64,000 bases of DNA from Opitutaceae bacterium (lineage in GTDB: Bacteria; Verrucomicrobiota; Verrucomicrobiia; Opitutales; Opitutaceae), in NCBI GenBank assembly GCA_017994935.1, contig JAGOJU010000011.1, forward strand, positions 1-64,000. The letters are read 5' to 3'. A model generated the notes under the pieces. That model saw only the letters and a program-made list of their open reading frames with translations, had not been told where the DNA came from and did not search any database. Shown here in pieces: positions 51,476 through 61,720 of the stretch (position 1 is the stretch's first letter; every line of letters starts with the position of its first letter). The position numbers and the translations under genes are program-made.

Positions 51476-51952
51476 TCACGCCCCGCTTTGCGCGTGCCTC
51501 GCCGGGGGCTGATAAGTGCCGGCCTCCTTGCGGAAGGAAACCGCGAGTCGGTTCCAGCTGTTGATGGCGACGATGGCCATGGTCAGATTGACGAGTTCCT
51601 GCTCGCCAAAGTGTCGCCGCACCTCCTCGTAAACCTCATCGGGTGCATGGCTCTCGCTTATCAGCGTCACCGCCTCCGTCCAGGCCAGGGCCGCGCGTTC
51701 GCGTGCGCTGTAATACGGCGCTTCGCGCCAGGCGCTCAACCCGTAGAGGCGCTGCTCACTCTCCCCCGCCGCACGGGCATCCTTGGTGTGCATGTCGAGG
51801 CAGAAGGCGCAGCCATTGATCTGTGAGGCTCGCGTCTTGACGAGTTCCAGCAATGCATGGTCGATGCCCGACTGTCGCACATACGTTTCCAGCGCGCGAA
51901 GGGCCTCGACGCCCTTCGGTGCAACCGCGGCGTAGTTCAGACGTTCTTTCAT
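51476..51952 (-). CDS. AhpD-like carboxymuconolactone decarboxylase/alkylhydroperoxidase
   Basis: A 158-residue all-helical protein. The active-site motif is CAFCLDMHTKDAR (CxxC with following His, residues about 51-58), preceded by the helix LLELVKTRASQING and followed by the WREAPYYSARERAALAWTEAVT segment typical of the YnjA/AhpD group. These are thiol-dependent hydroperoxide reductases. ATG 51952 gives the usual N-terminus. No dedicated partner is adjacent. Confidence 0.88.
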   Translation of the reverse strand: MKERLNYAAVAPKGVEALRALETYVRQSGIDHALLELVKTRASQINGCAFCLDMHTKDARAAGESEQRLYGLSAWREAPYYSARERAALAWTEAVTLISESHAPDEVYEEVRRHFGEQELVNLTMAIVAINSWNRLAVSFRKEAGTYQPPARHAQSGA

Positions 51953-52077
51953 GGCCCCACAACGTCGCCCGGCACCCCGCGATGTCAAACGGGGGCAGGC
52001 AATAGGTCACCAGAGCCCGCAAAACAATTTCCCAATCTCACCTTTGCCACTGTCACCGGACCCGTCGCCTAGGGCAC

Positions 52078-52107
52078 AAAAAAGCCGCGGTGGATTGACC
52101 GCGGCTT
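52078..52107 (-). terminator. Rho-independent terminator of the Cys-rich peptide gene
   Basis: Reading the minus strand, AAGCCGCGG pairs perfectly with CCGCGGCTT (plus 52099-52107 and 52082-52090) around an 8-nt loop, followed by a T-run (A-run 52078-52083 on the plus strand). It lies 42 bp beyond the Cys-rich gene's stop. Confidence 0.85.
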
Positions 52108-52148
52108 GCGTGCGAGGAGAAGGCCTCGCGATTTCAGCGTAATCAGAA

Positions 52149-52376
52149 TTACTGAGCGTTGGTGCCGCCGCACTTTTCGCAATTCTTGTGTTCCTTGGCG
52201 GCCTCGACGCAGCAGGCGTGCGTGCAGGTCTCACCCTTCTTGGCCGCCTTCACGCAGCAGCCGGCTTTCTTGTTTTTTGCGGCCGACGCAGCGGGCTTGC
52301 CGGAATCGGCGGCATAGGCGCTCAGGGCAACCGCACCTGCCGCAACAATGGGAAGAAGTAATTTGAAGAATTTCAT
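52149..52376 (-). CDS. Small secreted Cys-rich repeat protein
   Basis: A 75-residue protein with an N-terminal signal peptide (about 1-22, FKLLLPIVAAGAVALSAYA) and a mature part that is very Lys/Ala/Cys-rich. Two copies of a CCV-x-AAK-x(5)-C pattern occur in tandem (CCVKAAKKGETC and CCVEAAKEHKNC), followed by EKCGG: seven cysteines and one His in 35 residues. This suggests metal binding or disulfide-linked structure in the periplasm. A strong terminator follows. I do not recognise an annotated family, though similar small Cys-repeat peptides appear to occur in related genomes. Adjacent on the same strand to the atp operon but separated by 121 bp. Confidence 0.8.
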   Translation of the reverse strand: MKFFKLLLPIVAAGAVALSAYAADSGKPAASAAKNKKAGCCVKAAKKGETCTHACCVEAAKEHKNCEKCGGTNAQ

Positions 52377-52496
52377 TTTGGTTTGATGACTGTGTTCGCC
52401 CGCAACACTGGGTCATGCCGGCTGATCACACAAGCTGTTTTGGATTACGATCTGGAATACGACGTATTCACGCAGCTACAACTCAATCCACATGAA

Positions 52497-52907
52497 TCAA
52501 TTGCGACGCCTGGACTTGGTGGCTATCTGGGCGACCGCAAAACGGATCACTCCCTCGAGGCGTTCGATCTCACCGGGATCCATGTCGTACTTTTCCTTCA
52601 GGGCTGCCTCGGCACGCTTGCGCGCTTCCTCGACCGCATTGACATCGATCTTCTCCTCGTTGATGGCGCACTCCGCAAGTACGGACACGCTGTCCCCCTG
52701 CACCTCTGCAAATCCAGGCCCGATCACCAGGAACTCGGTTGTTCCGTTCTTCGTCACCCGCAATTCCCCCGCCTCAATCTGGGTCAGGAGTGGAATGTGG
52801 CCCGGGAGGATGCCGATCTCCCCATCGACGGTCGGAATGACCACGGTTTCGACCGTGTCGGAATAGACACGCGCTTCCGGGGTGACGATTTCGAGGGTGA
52901 GAGGCAT
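52497..52907 (-). CDS. atpC: F1 ATP synthase epsilon subunit
   Basis: A 136-residue epsilon subunit. The N-terminal beta-sandwich (about 1-88) begins LTLEIVTPEARVYSDTVE and contains DGEIGILPGHIPLLTQIEAG, the classic signature; the C-terminal two-helix region (about 90-136) ends RFAVAQIATKSRRRN. It is the inhibitory stalk subunit. Last gene of the atp operon, 26 bp after atpD. Confidence 0.96.
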   Translation of the reverse strand: MPLTLEIVTPEARVYSDTVETVVIPTVDGEIGILPGHIPLLTQIEAGELRVTKNGTTEFLVIGPGFAEVQGDSVSVLAECAINEEKIDVNAVEEARKRAEAALKEKYDMDPGEIERLEGVIRFAVAQIATKSRRRN

Positions 52908-52932
52908 GGCGTGTGACGAAACTGGACCGGTT

Positions 52933-54354
<1,422 letters not shown>

Positions 54355-54383
54355 CTAATGGAAGGTGATTGGAAAAGGATTGA

Positions 54384-55259
54384 TCAGGCTGCGAACGACG
54401 CAGCGGCAATTTCGAGGATTTCCTGGGTGATGGCCGCCTGGCGGGCCTTGTTGTACTCGAGCGTGAGGTCCCCGAGAAGCTTGCTGGCATTGTCCTTGGC
54501 GGTCTTCATCGCCACCATGCGTGCACTCTGCTCGGAGGCCTTGGCCGAGAGCACGAGCTGGTAAATGTGGCGGTTGACGTAGAACGGCAGCAGCGCCTCG
54601 AGGACCGCCTGCGGACTGGGCTCGAAGAGCATGTCGCGCGTGTCGGCGAACTCGTTCGCCACCACACCGGCATGCTGCTGCAGGGCCTCGATGAACTGGC
54701 GCAGGTTGCTCAGCGGCAGCACCGGACGTACCATCGGTTCCTGGACCAGCGTGTTCTTGAAACGGGCGTAAATGACCTCGACGGTGTCGATGGTGCCCTC
54801 GAGGAAAAGTTTCACCATGTACTCGGCCACAGGGCGCACCTCGACAAACGAGGCTCGATCGCTGATCGAGAAGTCCGCAAGAAGGTCGCGCCTGGTCCGC
54901 GCCAGAAACTGCATGCCCTTCCTTCCGACGGCAACGAACTTGGCCGGCGTCCTGATCTCCGTGACCAGCTTGAAAAGGTTTGAATTGAGCGGACCGCAGA
55001 GGCCCTTGTCAGTCGAGATGAGCAGAATGCCCCGGGTTTTCACCTCCCGCCTGGCGAGAAAGGCATGCTGCGACTCGTCCACGCGGGGTGCGAGCGCCGC
55101 GAGCATGGTCGCCATCAACTGCGCATAGGGACGCCCGGCGAGAGCGGCATGCTGCGCCTTTTTCATCTTGGACGCCGCCACCAGTTCCATCGCCCGGGTG
55201 ATTTGGCGGGTGTTCTTGACCGACTTGATGCGGCGCCGGATGTCGCGGGTTGAGGGCAT
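54384..55259 (-). CDS. atpG: F1 ATP synthase gamma subunit
   Basis: A 291-residue rotor shaft. N-terminal coiled-coil helix STRDIRRRIKSVKNTRQITR followed by AMELVAASKM (conserved) and the C-terminal helix MKTAKDNASKLLGDLTLEYN with RQAAITQEILEIAAAS, the family signature. The globular Rossmann-like middle is normal. 48 bp after atpA. Confidence 0.97.
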   Translation of the reverse strand: MPSTRDIRRRIKSVKNTRQITRAMELVAASKMKKAQHAALAGRPYAQLMATMLAALAPRVDESQHAFLARREVKTRGILLISTDKGLCGPLNSNLFKLVTEIRTPAKFVAVGRKGMQFLARTRRDLLADFSISDRASFVEVRPVAEYMVKLFLEGTIDTVEVIYARFKNTLVQEPMVRPVLPLSNLRQFIEALQQHAGVVANEFADTRDMLFEPSPQAVLEALLPFYVNRHIYQLVLSAKASEQSARMVAMKTAKDNASKLLGDLTLEYNKARQAAITQEILEIAAASFAA

Positions 55260-55307
55260 GTCAGAAGGGACCTAGCGGCTGGAGCTTGAAGGAGCCGAAA
55301 CCATGCC

Positions 55308-56834
55308 TCAGGCGGCGAACGATGACTTCCATTCGTCCACAGCCGTTTTGATCTTGGCTTCGAGATCCTTGTCGAGGGCGGCCTTGGTGCGAATCTCCGT
55401 GAGCAGCGCGTCCTTGCGGGTGCTGATGAAGTCGCGCAGTGAAACAGCGGCGGCGGTGACCTTCTTGATGTCGAGGTCATCGTAGTAACCCTTCTGCATC
55501 GCCCAAAGCGTGACGACCTGCTGCTCAATGGGCACGGGGCTGAAGGCCGGCTGCTTGAAGAGCTCAACGATGCGCGCTCCGCGATCGAGCTGACCCTTCG
55601 TCTTCGCATCGAGGTCGGAACCGAACTGCGCAAACGCGGCGAGTTCGCGGAACTGCGCGAGTTCACCCTTCAATTTGCCGCCGACCTGTTTCGTCGCCTT
55701 GATCTGCGCGGACGAACCGACGCGGGAAACGGAAAGTCCAACGGAAACAGCCGGGCGGATGCCCTGGTTGAACAGATCCGTCTCAAGGAAGATCTGTCCG
55801 TCCGTGATCGAAATGACGTTCGTAGGAATGTAGGCCGAGACGTCGCCCGCAAGGGTTTCGATGATCGGCAGCGCCGTGAGTGAGCCTTTGCCATCGAGAC
55901 GCGCGGCGCGCTCGAGCAGACGCGAGTGGAGATAGAAAACGTCACCCGGATAGGCTTCGCGGCCTGAGGGGCGCTTCAGGATGAGCGAAATCTGGCGGTA
56001 GGCGACGGCATGCTTGGACAGGTCGTCATAGACGATGAGCGCATCCATGCCGTTTTCCATGAACCACTCGCCCACGGCTGCGCCGGAGTACGGCGCAAGG
56101 TACTGGTTGGCGGGATTGTCGGCAGCGGGAGCCGCGACAATGACAGTGAATTCCAGCGCGCCCGCGGCCTCAAGCGCACCGATGGTGCGCACGATGTTGG
56201 AATTCTTCTGCCCGATCGCGACGTAGATCGAGTAGACGGGGCGGAAATTCTTGTCACCACTCGCGAGCCCGACCTTGTTGATCTTCGCCTGGTTGATGAT
56301 GGTGTCGATTGCGATGGTCGTCTTGCCAGTACCGCGGTCGCCGATGATCAGCTCACGCTGACCGCGGCCGATGGGAATCATGGAGTCGATCGCCATGATG
56401 CCTGTGAAGAGCGGCTGGGAGACCGATTTGCGGACGATGATGCCAGGGGCGATCTTTTCGACCGGATAGGTCTCGCTGGATGCGATCGGACCCTTTCCGT
56501 CGACAGGATTGCCGAGCGCGTCCACCACACGGCCAAGCAGGCCCCTGCCCACGGGAATCGAGAGAAGCTTGCCGGTCGTCTGGACCTCGTCGCCTTCCTT
56601 CAGCCGCGAGATGTCGCCAAGGACGACGCAGCCGACCTCATCCTGCTCGAGATTGAGAGCGATGCCGATGGCACCGCCTGGAAACTGCACCATTTCGTTG
56701 TACACGACGTCGGACAGGCCGTCGATCTTGGCAACGCCATCGGCGACGGTGCGGATGACACCGGTGTTTTTGCGGACCGCCTTGCTGGAAAGTCTGGCGA
56801 TCTGCTGTTCGATTTGTTCGAGGACCGTGCTCAT
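55308..56834 (-). CDS. atpA: F1 ATP synthase alpha subunit
   Basis: A 508-residue non-catalytic nucleotide-binding subunit. [13 protein letters not shown] (about 169) is the P-loop; [16 protein letters not shown] and the signature [17 protein letters not shown] (about 360-380) are present. Length normal. 39 bp after atpH. Confidence 0.98.
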   Translation of the reverse strand: MSTVLEQIEQQIARLSSKAVRKNTGVIRTVADGVAKIDGLSDVVYNEMVQFPGGAIGIALNLEQDEVGCVVLGDISRLKEGDEVQTTGKLLSIPVGRGLLGRVVDALGNPVDGKGPIASSETYPVEKIAPGIIVRKSVSQPLFTGIMAIDSMIPIGRGQRELIIGDRGTGKTTIAIDTIINQAKINKVGLASGDKNFRPVYSIYVAIGQKNSNIVRTIGALEAAGALEFTVIVAAPAADNPANQYLAPYSGAAVGEWFMENGMDALIVYDDLSKHAVAYRQISLILKRPSGREAYPGDVFYLHSRLLERAARLDGKGSLTALPIIETLAGDVSAYIPTNVISITDGQIFLETDLFNQGIRPAVSVGLSVSRVGSSAQIKATKQVGGKLKGELAQFRELAAFAQFGSDLDAKTKGQLDRGARIVELFKQPAFSPVPIEQQVVTLWAMQKGYYDDLDIKKVTAAAVSLRDFISTRKDALLTEIRTKAALDKDLEAKIKTAVDEWKSSFAA

Positions 56835-56873
56835 GCGGCGGTAAGGTTGGACTGCTTTTGAAAAGGGAAAAAA

Positions 56874-57263
56874 CTAGACGGAGAGACCGGCCAGCTGGCT
56901 GGCCACCGAGGATTCGTACACATCATCGCCCACTCGCACCCGCACACCGGCAAGCAAGCCGGGGGAATCCTTGGCAACAGCAAGGATCGGGCGTCCGTAG
57001 CGGCGGGCCATGGCGGATTCAATCGACGCCAGCACACCCTGGCCGAGCGGACCCGCGTGCTCCACCACCGCGCGCCCCTTGGCAAATTCAACGGCGACAA
57101 GGCGCCGGTAGGCCAGGAGGACCGCCATCGGCTGTGCGGGGGGATGCTTTTCCAGGTACTCAAGCACGCCAGCCACGCGCTCTGCCGAAAGGGATCCTTC
57201 GGCGAGACTCATGGCGAAGAGCTGGCGTGCGAGCTGCTGGACTTGCTTATGTTGGGCGGCCAT
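56874..57263 (-). CDS. atpH: Shortened F1 ATP synthase delta subunit
   Basis: A 129-residue peripheral-stalk subunit. Family members are usually about 175-180 residues. The C-terminal signature is intact: PGLLAGVRVRVGDDVYESSV then ASQLAGLSV, which contacts subunit b. The N-terminal six-helix domain that binds the top of alpha3beta3 appears cut by roughly 50 residues (begins AAQHKQVQQLARQLFAMSLAEGS and runs straight into YLEKHPPAQ). The reading frame is continuous and position in the operon canonical, so this seems a natural reduction rather than a frameshift. Confidence 0.85.
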   Translation of the reverse strand: MAAQHKQVQQLARQLFAMSLAEGSLSAERVAGVLEYLEKHPPAQPMAVLLAYRRLVAVEFAKGRAVVEHAGPLGQGVLASIESAMARRYGRPILAVAKDSPGLLAGVRVRVGDDVYESSVASQLAGLSV

Positions 57264-57307
57264 TGATTCGAAAGAGGAATGCTTCGGAAGGCGGGCTGTG
57301 CGCCGTC

Positions 57308-57880
57308 TCAGATGCTGCTCAGCTCGCGAGCGGCCGCATCGTTGTAGCGGCTGCGCTCGGCATCGGTCAGTTCCTTGGTGAGCACACGCTGGGTCGTCGC
57401 AATGACGAGGCGGGCGATTTCGCCGCGGGCCTGCTCAAGCATCTTCCTGTGCTCGAGATCGATGGCCTGCTGGGCCTTTGTGATGATGCCATTGGCGCGA
57501 TCGGTCGCGGCGGCGGTTTCGCGCTCGGAGAGTTCCTTGGCGGTCTTGCGCGCCTCCTCGATGATGCGGGCGGCCTCGATCTGCGCGGTCTTGAGGAGCG
57601 CGGCATTCTCCTGCCGGGCGTTGGCAAGCTGGGCCTTCGCGTCATCCGCGAACTTGAGCCCGTCGGCGATCTTCGCCTTGCGCTCCTCGATCGTGGCCAT
57701 CACGGGCTTGAACGCAAAGTACCACAGCAACGCGGCAACGATGATGAAGTTGACGGACTGCGCCAGAATGAAGGGCAGGTCGATGCCGAAGTCCTGGACA
57801 ATCTTGGTGATGCCGGAGGGCGCACCATGGGCGTGGCCCGCGGCTTCAACAGCGGCGATGAAGAGCATCGAGGAGAGCAT
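57308..57880 (-). CDS. atpF: Fo ATP synthase b subunit
   Basis: A 190-residue stator subunit with one membrane helix (about 30-58, including FILAQSVNFIIVAALLWYFAFKP) and a long charged amphipathic helix (KIADGLKFADDAKAQLANAR) forming the right-handed coiled coil, ending in the atpH-binding segment. A His-rich N-terminal stretch VEAAGHAHGA precedes the helix. Confidence 0.94.
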   Translation of the reverse strand: MLSSMLFIAAVEAAGHAHGAPSGITKIVQDFGIDLPFILAQSVNFIIVAALLWYFAFKPVMATIEERKAKIADGLKFADDAKAQLANARQENAALLKTAQIEAARIIEEARKTAKELSERETAAATDRANGIITKAQQAIDLEHRKMLEQARGEIARLVIATTQRVLTKELTDAERSRYNDAAARELSSI

Positions 57881-57940
57881 GGCTGGAAAAAGAGGCCGCG
57901 CGGGGCATCAGTCGCCTCGCGCGGTGAAGGTTGTCACGGA

Positions 57941-58153
57941 TTACTTGCCGAGGAACAGCGCGTAGAACGCGACCGCTTCAGCGAGGGCCATGCCGATGAT
58001 GGCCTGGACGAGGATCTTGCCGGAGGCACCGGGATTGCGGCCGACGGCTTCAACGGCCTTGGTGCCGACGATGCCTACGCCAAGGGCGGCGCCGAGACAG
58101 CCCAGCGCACCCTGAATGCTGCCGGAGATTTCGGCGAGGAGTGTGGTGATCAT
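57941..58153 (-). CDS. atpE: Fo ATP synthase c subunit (proton-type)
   Basis: A 70-residue two-helix hairpin. Helix 1 ends GVGIVGTKAVEAVGRNP (polar loop RNP); helix 2 holds the essential carboxylate in GMALAEAVAFYALF. At the position of the Na+-ligand Gln in Ilyobacter-type c-rings there is Val, and the residue after the Glu is Ala instead of Ser/Thr, so the ion is most likely H+. ATG 58153 was chosen; the longer frame upstream is charged and not a signal. Confidence 0.95.
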   Translation of the reverse strand: MITTLLAEISGSIQGALGCLGAALGVGIVGTKAVEAVGRNPGASGKILVQAIIGMALAEAVAFYALFLGK

Positions 58154-58229
58154 GTTTTGTGGAGGTTGGTTGGTTGTGTTGTCCGCCGTGCGCGCAACTT
58201 GGGCACGCTCCCGGAGGAAAAGGGAAAAA

Positions 58230-59141
58230 TCAGTGGTGAGATCCCGCGATCTTGTCCGACCCATGCCCTGCAGCACCGTGGTTTTCCTCATGACCATCGC
58301 CATGATTGCAGATCAGCCCGATGTACACGCTCACAAGCAGGGTGAACACCAGGGCCTGGACAAAGCCGATGAGGATTTCGAGGAAGTAGAACGGAATCGG
58401 AAGCCCCCATTTCAGGATACCCGTCATCGCATGAATGAGGTTCTCGCCCCCGTAGACGTTTCCGAAAAGCCGGAAGGAAAGCGAAACCGGCCGGAAGGCG
58501 ATGGAGATCAATTCAATGATGCCGACTGCAAAGAATATCAGGAACAGGAAATAGTAGATGACCGCAGGAATCTCATTCTTGTTCGCCTTGTTGCCGAAGA
58601 TGTCATGGATGATCACCTTTGGCCCCGCATAGCGGAAGACGAAGTAGATCCACGCGATGAACGACACCAGCGACAATGCAATCGTGCTGTTCATGTCGGC
58701 ATTGCCCGGGCGAACAAAGTCACGCCAGACGTTCTCCTCCTGATCAAAGATCTTGACCGTTCCAACCCCAGGGAACAGTCCGCTCCAATTCTGGATCAGA
58801 ATGTAGATGAACAATCCGACCAGCAGCGGGAATGTCGCTCGGGCCACTTTGCTTCCCACGATCGGTGACGTGAGATCCATCACCCCTTCAACCAGACTCT
58901 CCACCATGGACTGACCCCGCGATGGCACAAGCTTTGGCCGGCCCACCGCGATGCGGATCACGATGATCAGCGCCGCAGCAACCACCCAACTCGTCACCAT
59001 GCTGTTCGTCACCGGCAGCGGCCCGATTTGAAACAGCGCATCCGCCGCGGGCACGACGCCGTGGGATTCGCCCGCGGCAAATACCTGCGTGCCCAGAAAT
59101 GGCAGGCTGGCAGATAAGGCGAGAGTTTGGACCCGTGTCAT
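58230..59141 (-). CDS. atpB: Fo ATP synthase a subunit
   Basis: A 303-residue channel subunit, first gene of the operon. The essential Arg lies in SLSFRLFGNVYGGENL; upstream PFYFLEILIGFVQALVFTLL is the last helix pair. It carries a cleavable-looking N-terminus (TRVQTLALSASLPFLGTQVFA) and an unusual His/Gly-rich C-terminal tail (HGDGHEENHGAAGHG and AGSHH). Start at ATG 59141 removes 16 doubtful codons. No atpI/atpZ gene lies just upstream; the 248-bp gap to the next gene contains no ORF and no strong promoter I could identify. Confidence 0.93.
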   Translation of the reverse strand: MTRVQTLALSASLPFLGTQVFAAGESHGVVPAADALFQIGPLPVTNSMVTSWVVAAALIIVIRIAVGRPKLVPSRGQSMVESLVEGVMDLTSPIVGSKVARATFPLLVGLFIYILIQNWSGLFPGVGTVKIFDQEENVWRDFVRPGNADMNSTIALSLVSFIAWIYFVFRYAGPKVIIHDIFGNKANKNEIPAVIYYFLFLIFFAVGIIELISIAFRPVSLSFRLFGNVYGGENLIHAMTGILKWGLPIPFYFLEILIGFVQALVFTLLVSVYIGLICNHGDGHEENHGAAGHGSDKIAGSHH

Positions 59142-59389
59142 GTATGCGTGAAGAGACGTGGAAAGGCTGGAAAGGTTCAACCAAGCCAAACGCGCTCTGC
59201 TCCGTCAACCTTGGAAATGCCTCACTCTTCCCCTGCGCGGTGGAATAAGTTGACCGCCTTTTCGCTGTTGAACCGCTAATGCCGGACATCGTTCTGAATT
59301 GCAGTTGATCAAGCCCCCTCTACCGCTCATCACCAGTCCGCATTCAATCGCACTGAAGCCAACTGCTTGAATTAGCTTTAGTGCCCAGG

Positions 59390-59623
59390 CTACTTTCGCA
59401 TTCGCGCGCGATCCCCCGAGGAAATCCGGATCTTCCCTTCCTTCGCCGTCGTCCAGATGTCCGAGACTTCCTTCAGCTTCGCCGGCAGCACTTCATCGGG
59501 GTTCATCTGAACCCGTACCCTCGCAACTCGCCGCAGCTTTTTGTTCGCGCGTCGCTTGTCCTCGGCGGCGCTCGCCGCGGCGGTGACGCCAATAAAGGGT
59601 GACTTTTTTCGCGAGCCGCTCAT
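59390..59623 (-). CDS. Small basic conserved-type hypothetical protein
   Basis: A 77-residue protein rich in Arg and Lys. It starts MSGSRKKSPFIGVTAA, followed by EDKRRANKKLRRVARVRVQM, and ends in a helical acidic/basic mix. The S-R-K-K-P-x-G-I/V-T ... DK-x-N-x-x-x-R-R pattern resembles tiny unannotated proteins found in several Bacteroidota and Verrucomicrobiota genomes, possibly RNA-binding. ATG 59623 is chosen over one seven codons upstream. It lies upstream of the atp operon on the same strand. Function unknown. Confidence 0.6.
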   Translation of the reverse strand: MSGSRKKSPFIGVTAAASAAEDKRRANKKLRRVARVRVQMNPDEVLPAKLKEVSDIWTTAKEGKIRISSGDRARMRK

Positions 59624-59807
59624 CGCTTCGAATAACCCTCGCACCTCGCAACGCGCCTGGCAATCGGCAACTGTCCTATTTGACGAAGCGCGCCACGATC
59701 AGGAGGTACATCCCCTCCCCCATCGCATGCGGAGTGGTGCACCCGTTCTGCGGCGACGACGGGTTACGGCTTGGTTTGGAGGTGACGTTGCGCCAATATG
59801 CCCGGCG

Positions 59808-60959
59808 ATGCACCCTTTCCCCACATCCCGCCCCTTTCACGTTGGCTTTCATCTGGCCTTTCTCCTCGTCGCATTGATCACCCCAGTTGCGTGCAACGCC
59901 GAGTCCCGGCACGTTTTCTTCGGGACCGGAGGCCCTGGCGCAGATGGCATCTACCGCTCGGAATTTGAGACGGTTTCCGGCAAACTCAGTCCCGCCATCA
60001 AGGTAGCGGCAGCGTCGAATCCCGGCTTCCTGGCTCTGCATCCCCGCGGTGGCATTCTCTATGCCGTGGCGACCTTGGACAAGGTTCCGGTGGTGGCGGC
60101 CTATCGGATCGATCCCACCGGCTCGCTCTCGCTTTTGGCCAGCTCACCCATCGGCGACGGAGCTTCCGCCCACATCGCGGTGCATCCCTCCGGCCGGTTT
60201 CTGCTCACCGCACAGTATGGTGGCGGCTCTGTTGCACTCTTTCCTTTGGATCGGGAAGGAACGCCAGGATCCGCCCATTTGATAGAGCACTCAGGGGGAT
60301 CGCGTGTCGTCGCGAAACGCCAGGATACGCCCCATCCACACTGGTGCGGGTTTTCGCCAGACGGCCGCTTCGCACTCGTGCCGGACCTCGGGCTGGATCG
60401 GATAGTGATCTATCGCGTCGATCAGGAGAAGCCGGCCATCGAGCCACACGGATTTGCCACCTCGCTTCCGGGCTCCGGCCCGCGCCACCTGCGCTTCTCT
60501 CCTGATGGTCGATTCATCTACCTTCTGGAGGAGTTGTCCCTGACCGTGACCACCTTTGCATGGGACGCCGCCAACGGCATCGCCAACAGGATCGCCACAG
60601 TGCCGACCTTGAGCGAGGAAGCAAAATCCGCAGAGGAAATGAACGCCGCCGCCGAAATCCTCGTGCATCCAAACGGGAGATTCGTTTACGCCTCGAATCG
60701 CGGAAATGACACGGTGACGGTTTTCCACGCTGATCCGGCGACCTCGGCGCTCAAGCCGGTGCAAATCCAACCGGTGCGAGGGGCGTTCCCAAGAAACATC
60801 AATCTTTCTCCCGGCGCTGGATGGCTGCTCGCCGCCGGCCAGGATTCCAATACGGTCTCCGTTCACAAACTGGATTCCAAAACGGGTAAACTGACCTTTC
60901 AGACCAAGGGTGTGATCAATGTGCCCGCACCCATTTGCATCCTCTTTGTGAAGAAGTGA
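59808..60959 (+). CDS. Secreted lactonase-family seven-bladed beta-propeller
   Basis: A 383-residue protein of the 6-phosphogluconolactonase/YbhE (lactonase) family. Signal peptide about 1-35 (HLAFLLVALITPVACNAE). Propeller motifs recur: HPSGRFLLTAQYGGGSVALF, PDTGPR-like SLPGSGPRHLRFSPDGRFIY, ASNRGNDTVTVF and PRNINLSPGAGWLLAAGQDS. Export distinguishes it from cytoplasmic phosphogluconolactonase; the substrate may be an extracellular lactone. The open frame extends 89 codons upstream, but only ATG 59808 yields a signal peptide. Confidence 0.88.
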   Translation: MHPFPTSRPFHVGFHLAFLLVALITPVACNAESRHVFFGTGGPGADGIYRSEFETVSGKLSPAIKVAAASNPGFLALHPRGGILYAVATLDKVPVVAAYRIDPTGSLSLLASSPIGDGASAHIAVHPSGRFLLTAQYGGGSVALFPLDREGTPGSAHLIEHSGGSRVVAKRQDTPHPHWCGFSPDGRFALVPDLGLDRIVIYRVDQEKPAIEPHGFATSLPGSGPRHLRFSPDGRFIYLLEELSLTVTTFAWDAANGIANRIATVPTLSEEAKSAEEMNAAAEILVHPNGRFVYASNRGNDTVTVFHADPATSALKPVQIQPVRGAFPRNINLSPGAGWLLAAGQDSNTVSVHKLDSKTGKLTFQTKGVINVPAPICILFVKK

Positions 60960-61030
60960 CCGAAGTCCCGTGCGAATCTCCCAACATCTGCAGTTGGCGC
61001 CGGAACCGGCGATCGCAACCCGCATGACAG

Positions 61031-61091
61031 GCGGGAGTAAACACCAGCCCGCCTAGGGTTCTTCCCACAGACTACGCGTTTTTACTCCCGC
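61031..61091. repeat. 11-bp inverted repeat between lactonase and next gene
   Basis: GCGGGAGTAAA (61031-61041) and TTTACTCCCGC (61081-61091) are perfect complements separated by 39 bp. It follows the lactonase stop by 71 bp. It could fold into a large hairpin, mark a regulator site, or be the ends of a small excised element. The rest of the 202-bp gap is plain. Confidence 0.55.
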
Positions 61092-61161
61092 GGCTGATCA
61101 GGAAGCCGTTATTCCACATGACGGCTTTCGCCAGATCCGTAGCCGTCCCGCTCTTCCTCCT

Positions 61162-61713
61162 GTGGCAAAAAGTCCAAGTTCATTTCTCAAATCGTTGCGC
61201 CCTTCTGCGAGTCGATCGTCTTCATCGGCGTCGGACCCGGCCGTCGGGGCCGACAAGGTGGTATCGGTCTCCCTTCCGGCGTCGCCCTATCACCCCGCCC
61301 TCGCCTTGTTCGCCAATCAGAAACAGGCGCAGGCAACGGCCGACCTGCTGGGTACCTCCTGGGCTCCGATCCCTTTTGCCTGCGGCTATCTCATCACCGA
61401 CGGGTGGCACTTCCACGATACGAATGGCGTCGTCAAAACCTTCTGTCCGGTTCCGCACGAATGCCTCGAGGTGATCCAGGAAATCGTGGGACAGCTTCAG
61501 AAGTCGGACCTCGACACGAAGTACTACCCGATCCACATCACGCAGGCCCTGCGAGACTCCCCCGTGCTCGCGTCGCTCAAACAGGCGGCCTTCGACAGCA
61601 TCTGCCTGTGCACGCTGATGCGGATCGCCCATGCGCCGTACACCGGGGACAAGGAAGACTGGCTGACGATCCCCGCCTGGGCATTGCGCATCCCCAAGCG
61701 CCGCTACCATTAG
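61162..61713 (+). CDS. Uncharacterised protein
   Basis: A 183-residue protein from a GTG start. Residues 1-35 are Ser/Arg-rich and unstructured. The rest is a compact alpha-beta domain with the phrases PFACGYLITDGWHFHDTNG and CLEVIQEIVGQLQKSDLDTK; a cluster of Cys (ICLCTLM) lies near 148. No signal peptide or membrane segment. I do not recognise the family. It is 8 bp from the convergent L,D-transpeptidase stop. Confidence 0.65.
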   Translation: MAKSPSSFLKSLRPSASRSSSSASDPAVGADKVVSVSLPASPYHPALALFANQKQAQATADLLGTSWAPIPFACGYLITDGWHFHDTNGVVKTFCPVPHECLEVIQEIVGQLQKSDLDTKYYPIHITQALRDSPVLASLKQAAFDSICLCTLMRIAHAPYTGDKEDWLTIPAWALRIPKRRYH

Positions 61714-61720
61714 GCGCGGC

